Source of the DNA: Gemmatimonadota bacterium
GTDB lineage: Bacteria; Gemmatimonadota; Gemmatimonadetes; Gemmatimonadales; Gemmatimonadaceae
Direction: 5' to 3'
Length of the DNA: 64,000 bases
Assembly (NCBI GenBank): GCA_027307165.1
Contig: DAHUXM010000021.1
Location: 124,001-188,000 of the forward strand
Both the position numbers and the translations under genes were made by a program. Below the pieces are notes generated by a model, which had not been told where the DNA came from, searched no databases, and was given only the letters and a program-made list of their open reading frames with translations. Shown here piece after piece: positions 33,679-42,680 of this stretch (positions are counted from its first letter, which is position 1; each line of letters opens with the position of its first letter).

Positions 33679-34056
33679 ATGGCTCGTATTGCGGGCGTGG
33701 ATCTTCCGCGCGACAAGAAGCTCGAGATCGGGCTTACTTACATATTCGGCATCGGTCGCAAGACCGCTCAGTCCATTCTCGAATCGACGGGAGTGAGTCC
33801 GGCGCAGCGCGTCCGCGATCTGAGCGATGCTGACACGAACAAGCTTCGCCAGGCCATCGAGCGCGACCTCAAGGTCGAGGGCGCTCTTCGGACCGAAGTC
33901 GCGATGAACATCAAGCGCCTCATGGACATCGGCTCGTATCGCGGCACGCGTCATCGCCGCGGTCTGCCGGTTCGTGGGCAGCGCACGCACACTAACGCCC
34001 GCACCAAGAAGGGGCCGCGCCGCGCGATCGCCGGCAAGAAGAAGGTCACGAAGTAA
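33679..34056 (+). CDS. rpsM: 30S ribosomal protein S13
   Basis: 125 residues, normal length. [26 protein letters not shown] at the N-terminus and [21 protein letters not shown] at the C-terminus are typical. It sits at the head of the small subunit and contacts the large subunit and P-site tRNA. Spacing to the neighbours is 3 bases on each side, consistent with one transcript. Confidence 0.98.
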   Translation: MARIAGVDLPRDKKLEIGLTYIFGIGRKTAQSILESTGVSPAQRVRDLSDADTNKLRQAIERDLKVEGALRTEVAMNIKRLMDIGSYRGTRHRRGLPVRGQRTHTNARTKKGPRRAIAGKKKVTK

Positions 34057-34059
34057 CAC

Positions 34060-34437
34060 ATGGCAACTGCGAAGAAAGTAAAGAAGATCGTCGAGGCCGA
34101 AGGCCTCGCTCACGTGTCGGCGACGTTCAACAACACTACCATCACGATCACGGACAACCGGGGCAACACGATCTCGTGGAGCTCGTCAGGAAAGGCCGGA
34201 TTCAAGGGGTCCAAGAAGTCCACGCCGTTTGCCGCGACCGTTGCGGGCGAGCAGGCTGGACGCGAGGCCTTCTCGGCTGGTGTCCGCCGCGTGAATGTGC
34301 GCGTGCAGGGACCGGGCTCCGGTCGCGAGTCCGCCATTCAGGCGCTCGCCACCGCTGGTCTGCAGGTCAAGTCGATTCGCGACGTAACACCGATCCCACA
34401 CAATGGTTGCCGTCCGCCCAAGCGGCGGAGGGTTTAG
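34060..34437 (+). CDS. rpsK: 30S ribosomal protein S11
   Basis: 125 residues. [31 protein letters not shown] and the C-terminal [17 protein letters not shown] are the standard S11 signatures. It is part of the small-subunit platform near the mRNA exit. The N-terminal extension [15 protein letters not shown] is basic and short. It follows rpsM by 3 bases and precedes rpsD by 3. Confidence 0.98.
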   Translation: MATAKKVKKIVEAEGLAHVSATFNNTTITITDNRGNTISWSSSGKAGFKGSKKSTPFAATVAGEQAGREAFSAGVRRVNVRVQGPGSGRESAIQALATAGLQVKSIRDVTPIPHNGCRPPKRRRV

Positions 34438-34440
34438 TAC

Positions 34441-35073
34441 ATGCGTTACACAGGACCAAGCTGCCGTCAGTGCCGCCGCGAGGGGACCAAGCTCTTCCTC
34501 AAGGGCACCAAGTGCTTCACCGAGAAGTGCCCCGTCGAGCGTCGCCCGACACCGCCCGGCCAGCATGGCGCGAGCGTTGCCCGTCGCCGCAAGGTTTCGG
34601 AGTACTCCAAGCAGCTCCGTGAGAAGCAGAAGATCAAGCGCATCTATGGCGTGAGTGAGAAGCAGTTCCGCAACACGTTCGAGCGCGTCACGACGCTGCC
34701 CGGCGTGACCGGACACAATCTTCTCGCCGCACTCGAGAGCCGTCTGGACAACATCATCTACCGCATGGGCTTCGCGCAGAGCCGCAAGGCAGCTCGCCAG
34801 CTCGTTCGTCACCGTCACGTCGAGGTGAACGGCCGGTCGGTGGACGTTCCGAGCTTCCTCGTGCAGCCTGGGCAGGAAGTGCGCGTTCGCGCCAAGTCGC
34901 GCGAGCAGGCCTCGATCATCGTTTCGATGGATCAGGCTTCGCGCGGCGCTCCGCTCTCGTGGATCGCCGTCGACAAGGAGTCGTTCAGTGGCCGGATGCT
35001 GGAGCGTCCGACCCGCCCGAACATCCCGATCGCCGCGCAGGAGCAGTTGGTCGTGGAGTTGTATTCGAAGTAG
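34441..35073 (+). CDS. rpsD: 30S ribosomal protein S4
   Basis: 210 residues. The N-terminal domain has Cys8, Cys11, Cys25 and Cys30 (SCRQC, then KCFTEKC), the zinc-binding C+ form. The S4 RNA-binding domain follows at about 95-160 (LESRLDNIIYRMGFAQSRKAARQLVRHRHVEVNG). S4 is a primary 16S rRNA binder and, in many bacteria, represses its own alpha operon; whether that holds here is not shown. A 215-base gap with two repeat hairpins separates it from rpoA. Confidence 0.98.
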   Translation: MRYTGPSCRQCRREGTKLFLKGTKCFTEKCPVERRPTPPGQHGASVARRRKVSEYSKQLREKQKIKRIYGVSEKQFRNTFERVTTLPGVTGHNLLAALESRLDNIIYRMGFAQSRKAARQLVRHRHVEVNGRSVDVPSFLVQPGQEVRVRAKSREQASIIVSMDQASRGAPLSWIAVDKESFSGRMLERPTRPNIPIAAQEQLVVELYSK

Positions 35074-35089
35074 GGCGTGGATGTTGTAG

Positions 35090-35175
35090 GGGCGGGCCCC
35101 CGTGCCCGCCCGCCGTTCGACGACGTTTTAGGATTTGTGCCAGCCCGGAGATGGGGCAGGCACGGGGGCCTGCCC
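35090..35175. repeat. Pair of REP-like GC hairpins between rpsD and rpoA
   Basis: Two related hairpins: GGGCGGGC-CCCCGT-GCCCGCCC at 35090-35111, and at 35154-35175 GGGCAGGC-ACGGGG-GCCTGCCC, whose loop is the reverse complement of the first loop, so the pair faces opposite ways like a REP doublet. A further copy in the first orientation lies at 36373-36394 after rpoA. Neither is followed by a convincing T-run. They occupy the only sizeable gap in the ribosomal cluster (35074-35288), where I see no other gene and no certain promoter. Confidence 0.7.
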
Positions 35176-35288
35176 TTACGATTTTCGTATCGATCAGGCA
35201 TCCCGGCAGGTGTAGTGACGAGGCCCTAACCTTCGTACCGACTTACCACGCGTTAGGGGCGGGGTAACGGTTAAATCAGACAAACATC

Positions 35289-36365
35289 ATGGCTAACGCA
35301 ATCGATCTCCGCGGGCTCGTACGCCCGCAGCTGGTAGAGTCCACCAAGCGCGAGGACACACCCAATGTCGCCGAGTTCCGGCTGCAGCCGCTCGAACGCG
35401 GCTTCGGCTACACACTCGGCAACGCAATGCGCCGCATGCTTCTGTCATCGCTGCGCGGCTCTGCCGTTTGGGGTTTCCGCATCGATGGCGTCGTACACGA
35501 GCACCAGACCATTCCGGGTGTCGTGGAAGACGTCCACCAGATCATCGCGAACCTCAAGACGCTCGTCCTGAGTCTCGACGATGCGACGGAGACGACCGTC
35601 GTTCGCGTCACCAAGAGCGGACCGGCTGCGATCAAGGCAAGCGACATTACCGGAGCGGCCGGACTCACTGTTCTCGAGCCCGACCATCATCTCTTCACGC
35701 TGCAGGACGATCGCGACATCACCTTCGAGCTGTACGTGAACCACGGCCGTGGTTATGTCGAGGCCGATCAGCACGTCGCCGACCGGAATCTTCCGGTTGA
35801 CCTCGTCCGCATCGACTCGATCTACAACCCGGTTCGTCGCTGCAACTTCAGCGTTGACGCGACCCGCGTCGGCCAGCGCACAGACTACGATCGTCTTACG
35901 CTGCTCGTCGAGACCAACGGCACGATCGCACCGGAAGAAGCGGTGAGCTATGCCGCAGCCCTGGCGCAGACGCACTTCCAGTACTTCGCGGGCTTCGGCT
36001 CGCACACGTCGGCTCCGATCACGGCGGCCAGCGAGATGGGCGGCAACGACGCAGCCCGGCTCGCGCAGCTGCTCTCGACGCCGATCGAAGATCTCGAGCT
36101 CTCCGTACGCTCGGTCAACTCGCTCAAGAACAGCGAGATCCGGACGCTCGGCGATCTCGTCAAGCGCACCGAGGATCAGATCCTCGATGTCAAGAATTTC
36201 GGCAAGAAGTCGCTCAATGAAATTGCAGAGCTGCTCGAGCGCGAGAATCTGAACTTCGGCATGAAGTTCGAGCAGTCTGAAGAAGGCGTGCGGATCACGG
36301 ATCGGGGCACCCCCCCGAACCGCGCCGCGCTCGCCGAGGCCGCCATCGGCGACGACGACGAATAA
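35289..36365 (+). CDS. rpoA: DNA-directed RNA polymerase alpha subunit
   Basis: 358 residues, slightly longer than the common 330. The N-terminal dimerisation domain has AEFRLQPLERGFGYTLGNAMRRMLLSSLRG, and the C-terminal domain has IEDLELSVRSVNSLKNSEI and VKNFGKKSLNEIAELLE, which contact UP elements and activators. The extra length is an N-terminal leader before AEFRL and an acidic tail ending in GDDDE. It is flanked on both sides by the same REP-like hairpin family. Confidence 0.98.
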   Translation: MANAIDLRGLVRPQLVESTKREDTPNVAEFRLQPLERGFGYTLGNAMRRMLLSSLRGSAVWGFRIDGVVHEHQTIPGVVEDVHQIIANLKTLVLSLDDATETTVVRVTKSGPAAIKASDITGAAGLTVLEPDHHLFTLQDDRDITFELYVNHGRGYVEADQHVADRNLPVDLVRIDSIYNPVRRCNFSVDATRVGQRTDYDRLTLLVETNGTIAPEEAVSYAAALAQTHFQYFAGFGSHTSAPITAASEMGGNDAARLAQLLSTPIEDLELSVRSVNSLKNSEIRTLGDLVKRTEDQILDVKNFGKKSLNEIAELLERENLNFGMKFEQSEEGVRITDRGTPPNRAALAEAAIGDDDE

Positions 36366-36372
36366 CGTGTAC

Positions 36373-36394
36373 GGGCAGGCCCCCGTGCCTGCCC
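36373..36394. repeat. REP-like GC hairpin between rpoA and rplQ
   Basis: Arms GGGCAGGC (36373-36380) and GCCTGCCC (36387-36394) with loop CCCCGT, the same family and loop as the copy at 35090. It starts 8 bases after the rpoA stop. Only short AT-rich sequence follows (TAATTGGACCC), so it is more likely an mRNA-stabilising or repeat element than a strong terminator. Confidence 0.65.
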
Positions 36395-36420
36395 TAATTG
36401 GACCCTTGAGGATTTTTTAG

Positions 36421-36783
36421 ATGCGACATAGAAAAGTCGGCCGGCAACTTCGGCGCACCCCCGAGCAGCGTCTCGCTCTGCTTCGGAACCTTGCGCAGTC
36501 GCTGATCCAGCACGGCGCGATCGAGACGACGGAAGCCAAGGCCAAGGAGCTGCGGCCGTTCGTCGAGAAGCTCATCACGAAGGCGAAGGAAGGCACGCTT
36601 CACTCGCGCCGTCTTGCGGCTCGTCACGTGCAGCAGCGCACCGTGAACGACAAGCTGTTCCAGGAAGTCGCACCCAAGTTCGCGACGCGCCAGGGCGGCT
36701 ACACGCGCATCCTCAAGACTGGCCATCGCAAGGGTGACGGCGCCGAGATGGCCCGTATCGAGCTCATGCCGGAGACCAAGTGA
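36421..36783 (+). CDS. rplQ: 50S ribosomal protein L17
   Basis: 120 residues. [29 protein letters not shown] and the middle [19 protein letters not shown], then [24 protein letters not shown], are typical L17. It sits near the peptide exit tunnel. ATG lies 6 bases after a GAGGA site (TTGAGGATTTTTTAG). The stop overlaps the GTG of the L28 gene. Confidence 0.98.
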   Translation: MRHRKVGRQLRRTPEQRLALLRNLAQSLIQHGAIETTEAKAKELRPFVEKLITKAKEGTLHSRRLAARHVQQRTVNDKLFQEVAPKFATRQGGYTRILKTGHRKGDGAEMARIELMPETK

Positions 36784-37034
36784 AGATGAAGAGCCAACTC
36801 GCTGAAAAGCGCACCAAGGCGATCGAGCGGAACAAGTGTTACGCATGTGGCAAGGGCGTTACATTCGGTAACAACGTCTCGCACGCCAACAACAAGACGC
36901 GCCGCACCTGGAAGCCGAATCTTCAGGTAGCACGCGTCGCCGTCGCCGACAAGATCGTCAAGGTCAAGGTCTGCACGAGCTGTCTCGCCGCCGGCAAGAT
37001 TGTCCGCGCGCCGCGGAGTCAGGCGGTAGCCTGA
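36780..37034 (+). CDS. rpmB: 50S ribosomal protein L28
   Basis: 84 residues with [32 protein letters not shown], the L28 core, and two CxxC pairs (Cys20/Cys23 and Cys65/Cys68) that make a zinc site. A basic stretch of about 17 residues precedes the usual family start. GTG at 36780 overlaps the rplQ stop and has GGAG 5 bases upstream; the ATG at 36786 is the alternative. L28 directly after rplQ is not the common arrangement. A strong terminator follows. Confidence 0.95.
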   Translation: MKMKSQLAEKRTKAIERNKCYACGKGVTFGNNVSHANNKTRRTWKPNLQVARVAVADKIVKVKVCTSCLAAGKIVRAPRSQAVA

Positions 37035-37066
37035 ACGCCCTGCCGGCTTCAGATTCCTCCTCATTC

Positions 37067-37094
37067 GGGGCGACTCGTCAGTCGCCCCGTTTTT
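37067..37094 (+). terminator. Rho-independent terminator after rpmB
   Basis: GGGGCGACT (37067-37075), loop CGTC, AGTCGCCCC (37080-37088), then G and five T. The 9-bp perfect stem plus T-run is the clearest intrinsic terminator in the window. It closes the ribosomal protein/rpoA transcript before carB, which starts 19 bases later. Confidence 0.92.
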
Positions 37095-37112
37095 GTATCT
37101 TAGAAGGTCGAA

Positions 37113-40100
37113 ATGCCCAAGCGTACTGATATCCATCGCATCCTCGTCATTGGCTCCGGACCGATCGTCATCGGTCAGGGCGCCGAGTTCGATTACTCGG
37201 GCACCCAGGCGACGAAGGCTTTGAAGGAAGAGGGATACGAGGTGATTCTCATCAACTCGAATCCCGCCACCATCATGACCGATCCGGAGTTCGCGGACGC
37301 GACCTACGTCGAGCCCGTCACACCGCGGTTCGTCGAGCTCGTGATCGAGAAGGAGCGCCCCGATGCGCTGCTGCCGACAATGGGCGGCCAGACCGCGCTC
37401 AACGTCGCGATGGCGCTGTCGCAGAACGGCGTGCTCGAGAAATACGGCGTCGAGCTGATCGGCGCCGACGAGCGTGCGATACGCACCGCCGAGGATCGCG
37501 CCCTGTTCAACGAGGCGATGAAACGCATCGGACTGCAGGTCGCGCGCGGCGGAACGGCGACGACGTTCGAGGAAGCACTCGTGCTGGTGGAGGACACCGG
37601 CTTCCCGTCGATCATCCGACCTGCGTTCACGCTCGGCGGCAGCGGCGGTGGCATCGCTTACAATCGCGATGAGTTCGAGGAGATCGTGAAGCGCGGACTC
37701 GATCTTTCGCCGATGAGCCAGGTGCTCGTGGAGCGCAGTCTCATCGGGTGGAAGGAATTCGAGCTGGAAGTGATGCGCGATGCGGCGGACAACGTGGTCA
37801 TCGTGTGCTCCATCGAGAATATCGATCCGATGGGTGTGCACACGGGCGACTCGATTACCGTCGCGCCGGCGATGACGCTCACCGATCGCGAGTATCAGGT
37901 GATGCGCGACGCTTCCGTGGCAATCATACGCGAGATCGGTGTCGCCGCAGGCGGATGCAACATCCAGTTCGCGGTGAATCCTGCCGACGGAGAGATGATC
38001 GTCATCGAGATGAATCCGCGCGTGTCGCGCTCATCCGCACTCGCGTCCAAGGCTACCGGATTCCCGATCGCGCGCATCGGCGCCAAGCTCGCCGTGGGCT
38101 ACAGACTGGACGAGATCCCGAACGACATCACGGGCACCACGCCGGCGTCGTTCGAGCCAGTGCTCGATTACGTAGTCGTCAAGTGCCCACGCTTCGCGTT
38201 CGAGAAATTCACATCCGCAAAGGCACACCTCACCACGCAGATGCAATCTGTCGGTGAGTCGATGGCGATCGGCCGTACGTTCAAGGAAGCATTCCAGAAG
38301 GGGCTGCGCGCACTCGAGACTGGCCGTTACGGTTGGGAAGTTGGCGCTCGTCTCATCGACGATCGCCTCGCCGACGACTCCGCGGATACGTTGCGTGCCG
38401 CGCTGCGCCAGCCGACGCCGGAGCGCTTGTTTCAGATCAAGCGCGCCATGCTCGCCGGCTTTGCTGTCGCCGAGATATTCGAGCTCACGTGGATCGATCC
38501 GTGGTTTCTGGAGCAGCTGCACGAGCTGATCGAGGCGGAGCGTAGATGGAGCGCGTTGCCGGAAGTCACGGCGACCGAGATGCGTCGCATGAAGCGCATG
38601 GGTTTTTCGGATCGCCAGCTTGGCAACCTGCGCAGCGTGTCCGAGGGCGAGATGCGCGCACAGCGCTGGGCGCTCGGCGTGCGTCCTGCCTACAAGATGG
38701 TGGACACGTGCGCCGGTGAGTTCCCGTCTGCGACGCCGTACCTGTACGGCTCGTACGACGAAGAGAGCGAGGCACCGCCAACAGGCCGCAAGTCCATCGT
38801 CATACTCGGCAGCGGTCCGAATCGCATTGGTCAGGGCGTCGAGTTCGATTACTGCTGTGTGCGCGCGTCACTCGCGCTGCGCGAGCAGGGTTTCGAGACG
38901 ATAATGATCAACTCGAATCCGGAAACGGTCTCGACTGACTTCGATATCTCCGACAAGCTGTATTTCGAGCCGTTGACGCTCGAGCACGTACTCGAAATCG
39001 TCGATCGTGAACAGCCGGTCGGAGTGATCGTACAGCTCGGCGGTCAGACGCCGCTCAAGCTGACGCGCGGGCTCGAAGCCGCGGGAGTTCCGATACTCGG
39101 CACATCGCCCGACGCGATCGATGTCGCGGAGGACCGCCAGCGTTTCGACGCGATAGCGCGCAAGCTTGGAATTCGGCAGCCTGAGAATGGAACGGCGACC
39201 AGCGTTGCTGGAGCAGTGGAAGCCGCGACGAGAATCGGCTATCCCGTGCTGGTGCGACCGTCGTACGTACTTGGCGGACGGGCGATGGAGATCGTGTACG
39301 ACGAGGATTCTCTGCGCGACTACTTCGAGCGCGCGGTGCGTGTATCGGAAGACCGGCCGGTTCTGATCGACCAGTTTCTGGAAGATGCATTCGAGGCCGA
39401 CGTCGATGCGATATCGGATGGTGATCAGGTTGTCATCGGCGGAATCATGCAGCACATCGAGGACGCAGGTATTCACTCCGGTGATTCCGCGTGCGTTCTC
39501 CCGCCGTACCTGATCGGCGAGGACGAGCAGGAAGCGATGCGCGCGCATACTGTTGCGCTGGCCGAGGCGCTCGGTGTCATCGGACTGATCAACGTGCAGT
39601 ACGCCATCAAGAACGGCGTGGTGTACGTGCTGGAAGTGAATCCGCGCGGCAGTCGCACGATTCCATTTGTGTCGAAGACCATCGGTGTGCCACTCGCGTC
39701 GATCGCGGCGCGTGTCATGGCCGGTGAGAAGCTCGCCGACATCGGCTTCACTGAAGAAGTACTCCCGCCGTATGTCGCCGTGAAGGAAGCCGTCTTCCCA
39801 TTCAACAAGTTCCGCGAGTTCGATCCGATACTCGGGCCCGAGATGCGATCGACGGGCGAAGTGATGGGGACCTCCGAGTCGTTCGGAACCGCGTTCTACA
39901 AGGCGCAGCTGGCCGCAGATAACGGCTTGCCGATGAGCGGCGGCATATTCGTGTCGGTGAATGACTCCGACAAGGCATCAGTTACGCCGATCGTGCGCAG
40001 ATTCCACGAGCTCGGCTTCACCGTGCACGCGACAGAGGGGACCGGCCGCCATCTGCGCAAGCTCGGCATTCCGGTGACGAGGGTATACAAGGTGCATGAG

Positions 40101-40358
40101 GGCCGGCCACACGTGATCGACCTCATCGTGAACGGAACTGTCCAGCTTCTCATCAACACGCCAATGGGCAAGCGCGCACAGAAGGACGACTACTCCATGC
40201 GCCAGGCCGCGATAGCGCACCATGTACCGTACACGACGACGCTGTCTGCCGCCAGCGCCGCTTGTGACGCAGTGCTCGCGATGCGATCGCGCCCTGCGTC
40301 GGTCACTTCGCTGCAGGAATGGCACTCGCGCATCGAGCGCCCCGTCGAGGCGCGATGA
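37113..40358 (+). CDS. carB: Carbamoyl-phosphate synthase large subunit
   Basis: 1081 residues, full length. The two homologous ATP-grasp halves start with [24 protein letters not shown] near residue 10 and [22 protein letters not shown] near 565; the C-terminal allosteric MGS-like domain runs from about 945 ([21 protein letters not shown]). It makes carbamoyl phosphate from bicarbonate, ammonia and two ATP for arginine and pyrimidine synthesis. The carA glutaminase subunit is not in the window. Its stop overlaps the start of a sugar acetyltransferase gene, an unusual partner. Confidence 0.97.
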   Translation: MPKRTDIHRILVIGSGPIVIGQGAEFDYSGTQATKALKEEGYEVILINSNPATIMTDPEFADATYVEPVTPRFVELVIEKERPDALLPTMGGQTALNVAMALSQNGVLEKYGVELIGADERAIRTAEDRALFNEAMKRIGLQVARGGTATTFEEALVLVEDTGFPSIIRPAFTLGGSGGGIAYNRDEFEEIVKRGLDLSPMSQVLVERSLIGWKEFELEVMRDAADNVVIVCSIENIDPMGVHTGDSITVAPAMTLTDREYQVMRDASVAIIREIGVAAGGCNIQFAVNPADGEMIVIEMNPRVSRSSALASKATGFPIARIGAKLAVGYRLDEIPNDITGTTPASFEPVLDYVVVKCPRFAFEKFTSAKAHLTTQMQSVGESMAIGRTFKEAFQKGLRALETGRYGWEVGARLIDDRLADDSADTLRAALRQPTPERLFQIKRAMLAGFAVAEIFELTWIDPWFLEQLHELIEAERRWSALPEVTATEMRRMKRMGFSDRQLGNLRSVSEGEMRAQRWALGVRPAYKMVDTCAGEFPSATPYLYGSYDEESEAPPTGRKSIVILGSGPNRIGQGVEFDYCCVRASLALREQGFETIMINSNPETVSTDFDISDKLYFEPLTLEHVLEIVDREQPVGVIVQLGGQTPLKLTRGLEAAGVPILGTSPDAIDVAEDRQRFDAIARKLGIRQPENGTATSVAGAVEAATRIGYPVLVRPSYVLGGRAMEIVYDEDSLRDYFERAVRVSEDRPVLIDQFLEDAFEADVDAISDGDQVVIGGIMQHIEDAGIHSGDSACVLPPYLIGEDEQEAMRAHTVALAEALGVIGLINVQYAIKNGVVYVLEVNPRGSRTIPFVSKTIGVPLASIAARVMAGEKLADIGFTEEVLPPYVAVKEAVFPFNKFREFDPILGPEMRSTGEVMGTSESFGTAFYKAQLAADNGLPMSGGIFVSVNDSDKASVTPIVRRFHELGFTVHATEGTGRHLRKLGIPVTRVYKVHEGRPHVIDLIVNGTVQLLINTPMGKRAQKDDYSMRQAAIAHHVPYTTTLSAASAACDAVLAMRSRPASVTSLQEWHSRIERPVEAR

Positions 40359-40924
40359 GCGACGACGTTTTCATTCACGAATCGGCGTACGTCGATGAAG
40401 GTGCGCAGATCGGCGCCGGAACTCGTGTGTGGCATTTCTGTCACATACTCGGTGGCGCCGTAATCGGCGAGCGGTGCTCGCTGGGCCAGAACGTCGTCGT
40501 CATGAACGGCACGCGTATCGGCACCAACGTCAAGATCCAGAACAACGTTTCCATCTACGAAGGCGTCACGCTCGAAGATGACGTGTTTTGCGGACCGTCG
40601 ATGGTGTTCACCAACGTCATCAATCCGCGCAGCCACGTCTCTCGGAAGAACGAATACCGCGCAACTCTCGTCAAGCGCGGTTCGTCCATCGGAGCAAACG
40701 CGACGATCATCTGCGGCTCCACGTTGGGAGAGTTCTGTTTCATCGGCGCGGGAGCAGTCGTGTCGAAGGACGTTCCGCCATACGCGCTGATGGTCGGCGT
40801 GCCTGCACGACGAGTGGGTTGGGTATGCGAGTGTGGCGAGAAGCTTCCGGCTGGAGATGCACCGGGTTGTGAGGCGTGTGGCAAGCAGTACGTGAATCAC
40901 GGCAACACCATCGCCCGTGTCTGA
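40355..40924 (+). CDS. UDP-2-acetamido-3-amino-glucuronate N-acetyltransferase-like (WbpD/WlbB), with zinc-ribbon tail
   Basis: 189 residues. A left-handed beta-helix of hexapeptide repeats ([40 protein letters not shown]) with [15 protein letters not shown] is diagnostic of WbpD/WlbB, which acetylates the 3-amino group in UDP-GlcNAc3NAcA synthesis. After the fold comes a tail with Cys158/Cys160 and Cys172/Cys175 (CECGEK and GCEACGK), a probable small zinc ribbon not found in the minimal family form. ATG overlaps the carB stop (ATGA), and its own end overlaps the oxidase gene by 8 bases. Confidence 0.88.
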   Translation: MSDDVFIHESAYVDEGAQIGAGTRVWHFCHILGGAVIGERCSLGQNVVVMNGTRIGTNVKIQNNVSIYEGVTLEDDVFCGPSMVFTNVINPRSHVSRKNEYRATLVKRGSSIGANATIICGSTLGEFCFIGAGAVVSKDVPPYALMVGVPARRVGWVCECGEKLPAGDAPGCEACGKQYVNHGNTIARV

Positions 40925-41939
40925 GACATTTCGCGTAGCGCTGGTCGGTTGCGGTCGCATCGCGAAGAATCATTTCGACGCGATAGAGCGCGTCGACGGG
41001 CTGGACCTTGTAGCTGTGGCCGATGTCGTTCAGGCACGGGCAGAGGCCGCCGGCGCGGCGAATGGCGTTCCTGCCTTCGCGTCGCTGGCCGAGATGATGG
41101 CCGCAGTGGATTGCGACATCGTTACCGTCGCGACACCGTCCGGATTGCATCCCGTGCATGGAATCGAAGCTGCGCGCGCGGGGAAGCATGTGGTTAGCGA
41201 GAAGCCGATGGCCATCTCACTTGCCGGTGCAGACTCGCTGATCGATGCGTGCTCCGAAGCCCGTGTCAGGCTGTTCGTGGTGAAGCAGAACCGGCTGAAT
41301 CCGGCGATCCAGCTCGTGAAGCGTGCAGTGGAGAAGGGTCGCTTCGGGCGGATCCACTCGGCCAACTGTACTGTGCGATGGGCTCGTCCGCAGGAATACT
41401 ACGACCAGGCACCGTGGCGCGGTACGTGGGCCATGGACGGCGGTGCATTCATGAACCAGGCGTCGCACTACGTCGACCTGATTCAGTGGCTTGCTGGGCC
41501 CGTGGAGAGCGTTGCAGCAATGACCGCGACGCAGGAGCGGAAGATCGAAGCCGAGGACTCCGGCGCCGCGGTGCTGCGGTTCCAGAACGGCGCGATCGGC
41601 GTTCTTGACGTGACAATGCTGACGTATCCCAGAAACCTCGAAGGCTCGCTCACGATCCTCGGCAACCGCGGATCCGTGAAGATCGGCGGCACAGCCGTCA
41701 ATCGGGTGGAGACGTGGCTGTTCGAGGATTACGACGACGACGACAAACTGATCGAGTCAGCTGCCACGACACCGCCCACGGTGTACGGATTTGGTCATCA
41801 GGGCTACTACCGGAACGTGCTTCGGGTGCTGCGGGGAGAGGCAGTGCCGGATACCGACGGACGCGAAGGGCGGAAGTCGCTCGAGATCATTCTCGCGATC
41901 TACGAGTCGGCCCGGACGGGGAAGGTCGTCAGCCTGTAG
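40917..41939 (+). CDS. Gfo/Idh/MocA oxidoreductase, WbpB/WlbA-like
   Basis: 340 residues. The Rossmann start [17 protein letters not shown] is followed by EKPMAIS and by [24 protein letters not shown], a pattern specific to the UDP-N-acetylglucuronate 3-dehydrogenase branch. It would oxidise C3 of UDP-GlcNAcA, making the ketosugar for the aminotransferase. GTG at 40917 overlaps the acetyltransferase stop. A 294-base repeat cluster follows instead of the aminotransferase gene, which comes 741 bases later. Confidence 0.87.
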   Translation: MSETFRVALVGCGRIAKNHFDAIERVDGLDLVAVADVVQARAEAAGAANGVPAFASLAEMMAAVDCDIVTVATPSGLHPVHGIEAARAGKHVVSEKPMAISLAGADSLIDACSEARVRLFVVKQNRLNPAIQLVKRAVEKGRFGRIHSANCTVRWARPQEYYDQAPWRGTWAMDGGAFMNQASHYVDLIQWLAGPVESVAAMTATQERKIEAEDSGAAVLRFQNGAIGVLDVTMLTYPRNLEGSLTILGNRGSVKIGGTAVNRVETWLFEDYDDDDKLIESAATTPPTVYGFGHQGYYRNVLRVLRGEAVPDTDGREGRKSLEIILAIYESARTGKVVSL

Positions 41940-41962
41940 GAAGAGGCGTAGACCCCGGGGAA

Positions 41963-42110
41963 ACTCGTCATCCCCGCGAAGGCGCTCTCGGACTCGTCAT
42001 CCCTGCCGAAATCACTCTCGGACTCGTCATCCCCGCCGAAATCGCTCTCGGACTCGTCATCCCCGCCGAAATCGCTCTCGGACTCGTCGTTCCCGCGAAA
42101 GCGGGAATCC
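41963..42110. repeat. Tandem array of about 30-bp units ending in a complete REP palindrome
   Basis: Units start at 41963, 41992, 42022, 42052 and 42082 (spacing 29, 30, 30, 30), each beginning ACTCGTCATCCCCGC and most ending in GCTCTCGG. The last unit is a complete copy of the 25-base REP palindrome that recurs at 42163, 42198 and 58878-59016 (arms ATTCCCGC and GCGGGAAT; here the base change CATT to CGTT). The first four look like repeated half-palindromes. An apparent minus-strand reading frame through the array encodes only an Asp/Glu/Ser repeat and is spurious. Confidence 0.85.
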
Positions 42111-42162
42111 ATTTGCAGCCGATCAGCTTCGTGCCAGCATTGGACTTGAAGACCGATGACAC

Positions 42163-42222
42163 GGATTCCCGCTTTCGCGGGAATGACGATGGCAGTTGGA
42201 TTCCTGCAGTCGCGGGAATGAC
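42163..42222. repeat. Two further REP palindromes in the same gap
   Basis: A perfect copy of the 25-base palindrome at 42163-42187 (GGATTCCCGC then GCGGGAATGAC), in the opposite orientation to the one at 42086, and a diverged copy at 42198-42222. Together with the tandem array they fill the 41940-42233 gap between the oxidase gene and a minus-strand gene, where no other signal is seen. Confidence 0.85.
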
Positions 42223-42233
42223 GATCCGACGTG

Positions 42234-42530
42234 TCAGTCCTTACTCTCCGGCGGCTTGAGACGGGCCGGCTCCGCCAGCAGCTTGGTCATGAACCGCTGG
42301 CCCTCCGCCATCCGTTCCACTTCGAGCGCCATTGCCTCGACAGCCCTCTCGATCCGCTCCATCCGCGCCTCGGCAGCCTCTGCTGACTGCAGCGACCGTG
42401 GCAGGTTGGCGATCCCCTTCTCGACCCGCTTGCCGTAGGCTCGCGCCATGGGGTAGCCGATTCCCGCGATCGCCGCGATGGCAATGAAAGTGACGTCGCG
42501 GATGATAGTGTGGGCGGTGTACGGATCCAT
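42234..42530 (-). CDS. Small membrane-anchored coiled-coil protein, unknown
   Basis: 98 residues. One membrane helix (about 9-30, IIRDVTFIAIAAIAGIGYPMA) follows a short N-terminus and is followed by a charged, heptad-like region to residue 90 (AEARMERIERAVEAMALEVERMAEG) that should form a coiled coil. The start ATG at 42530 has AGGAAGG almost touching it, a short spacing; longer frames upstream are possible but less protein-like. It sits on the opposite strand inside the nucleotide-sugar block, between the oxidase and aminotransferase genes. Family not recognised. Confidence 0.65.
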   Translation of the reverse strand: MDPYTAHTIIRDVTFIAIAAIAGIGYPMARAYGKRVEKGIANLPRSLQSAEAAEARMERIERAVEAMALEVERMAEGQRFMTKLLAEPARLKPPESKD

Positions 42531-42680
42531 CCTTCCTCGCGGCCAGAGTTGCGGGGGCGCACACCTGGCGCCCATAGCGGAAATTAATTGACTTAGGGCG
42601 CTCCGACCGGCGATCTTTCCAGGCTGTATCGTCGTTTGTCCGGCCTCCTGACTGGACGGCGCCCGCAACCCCCGAATATC

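Noticed and set aside
41900-42112. Minus-strand frame encoding an Asp/Glu/Ser repeat peptide
   Set aside because: It reads through the REP-derived tandem array; the MDSRFRGND start is the usual artefact of translating this palindrome.
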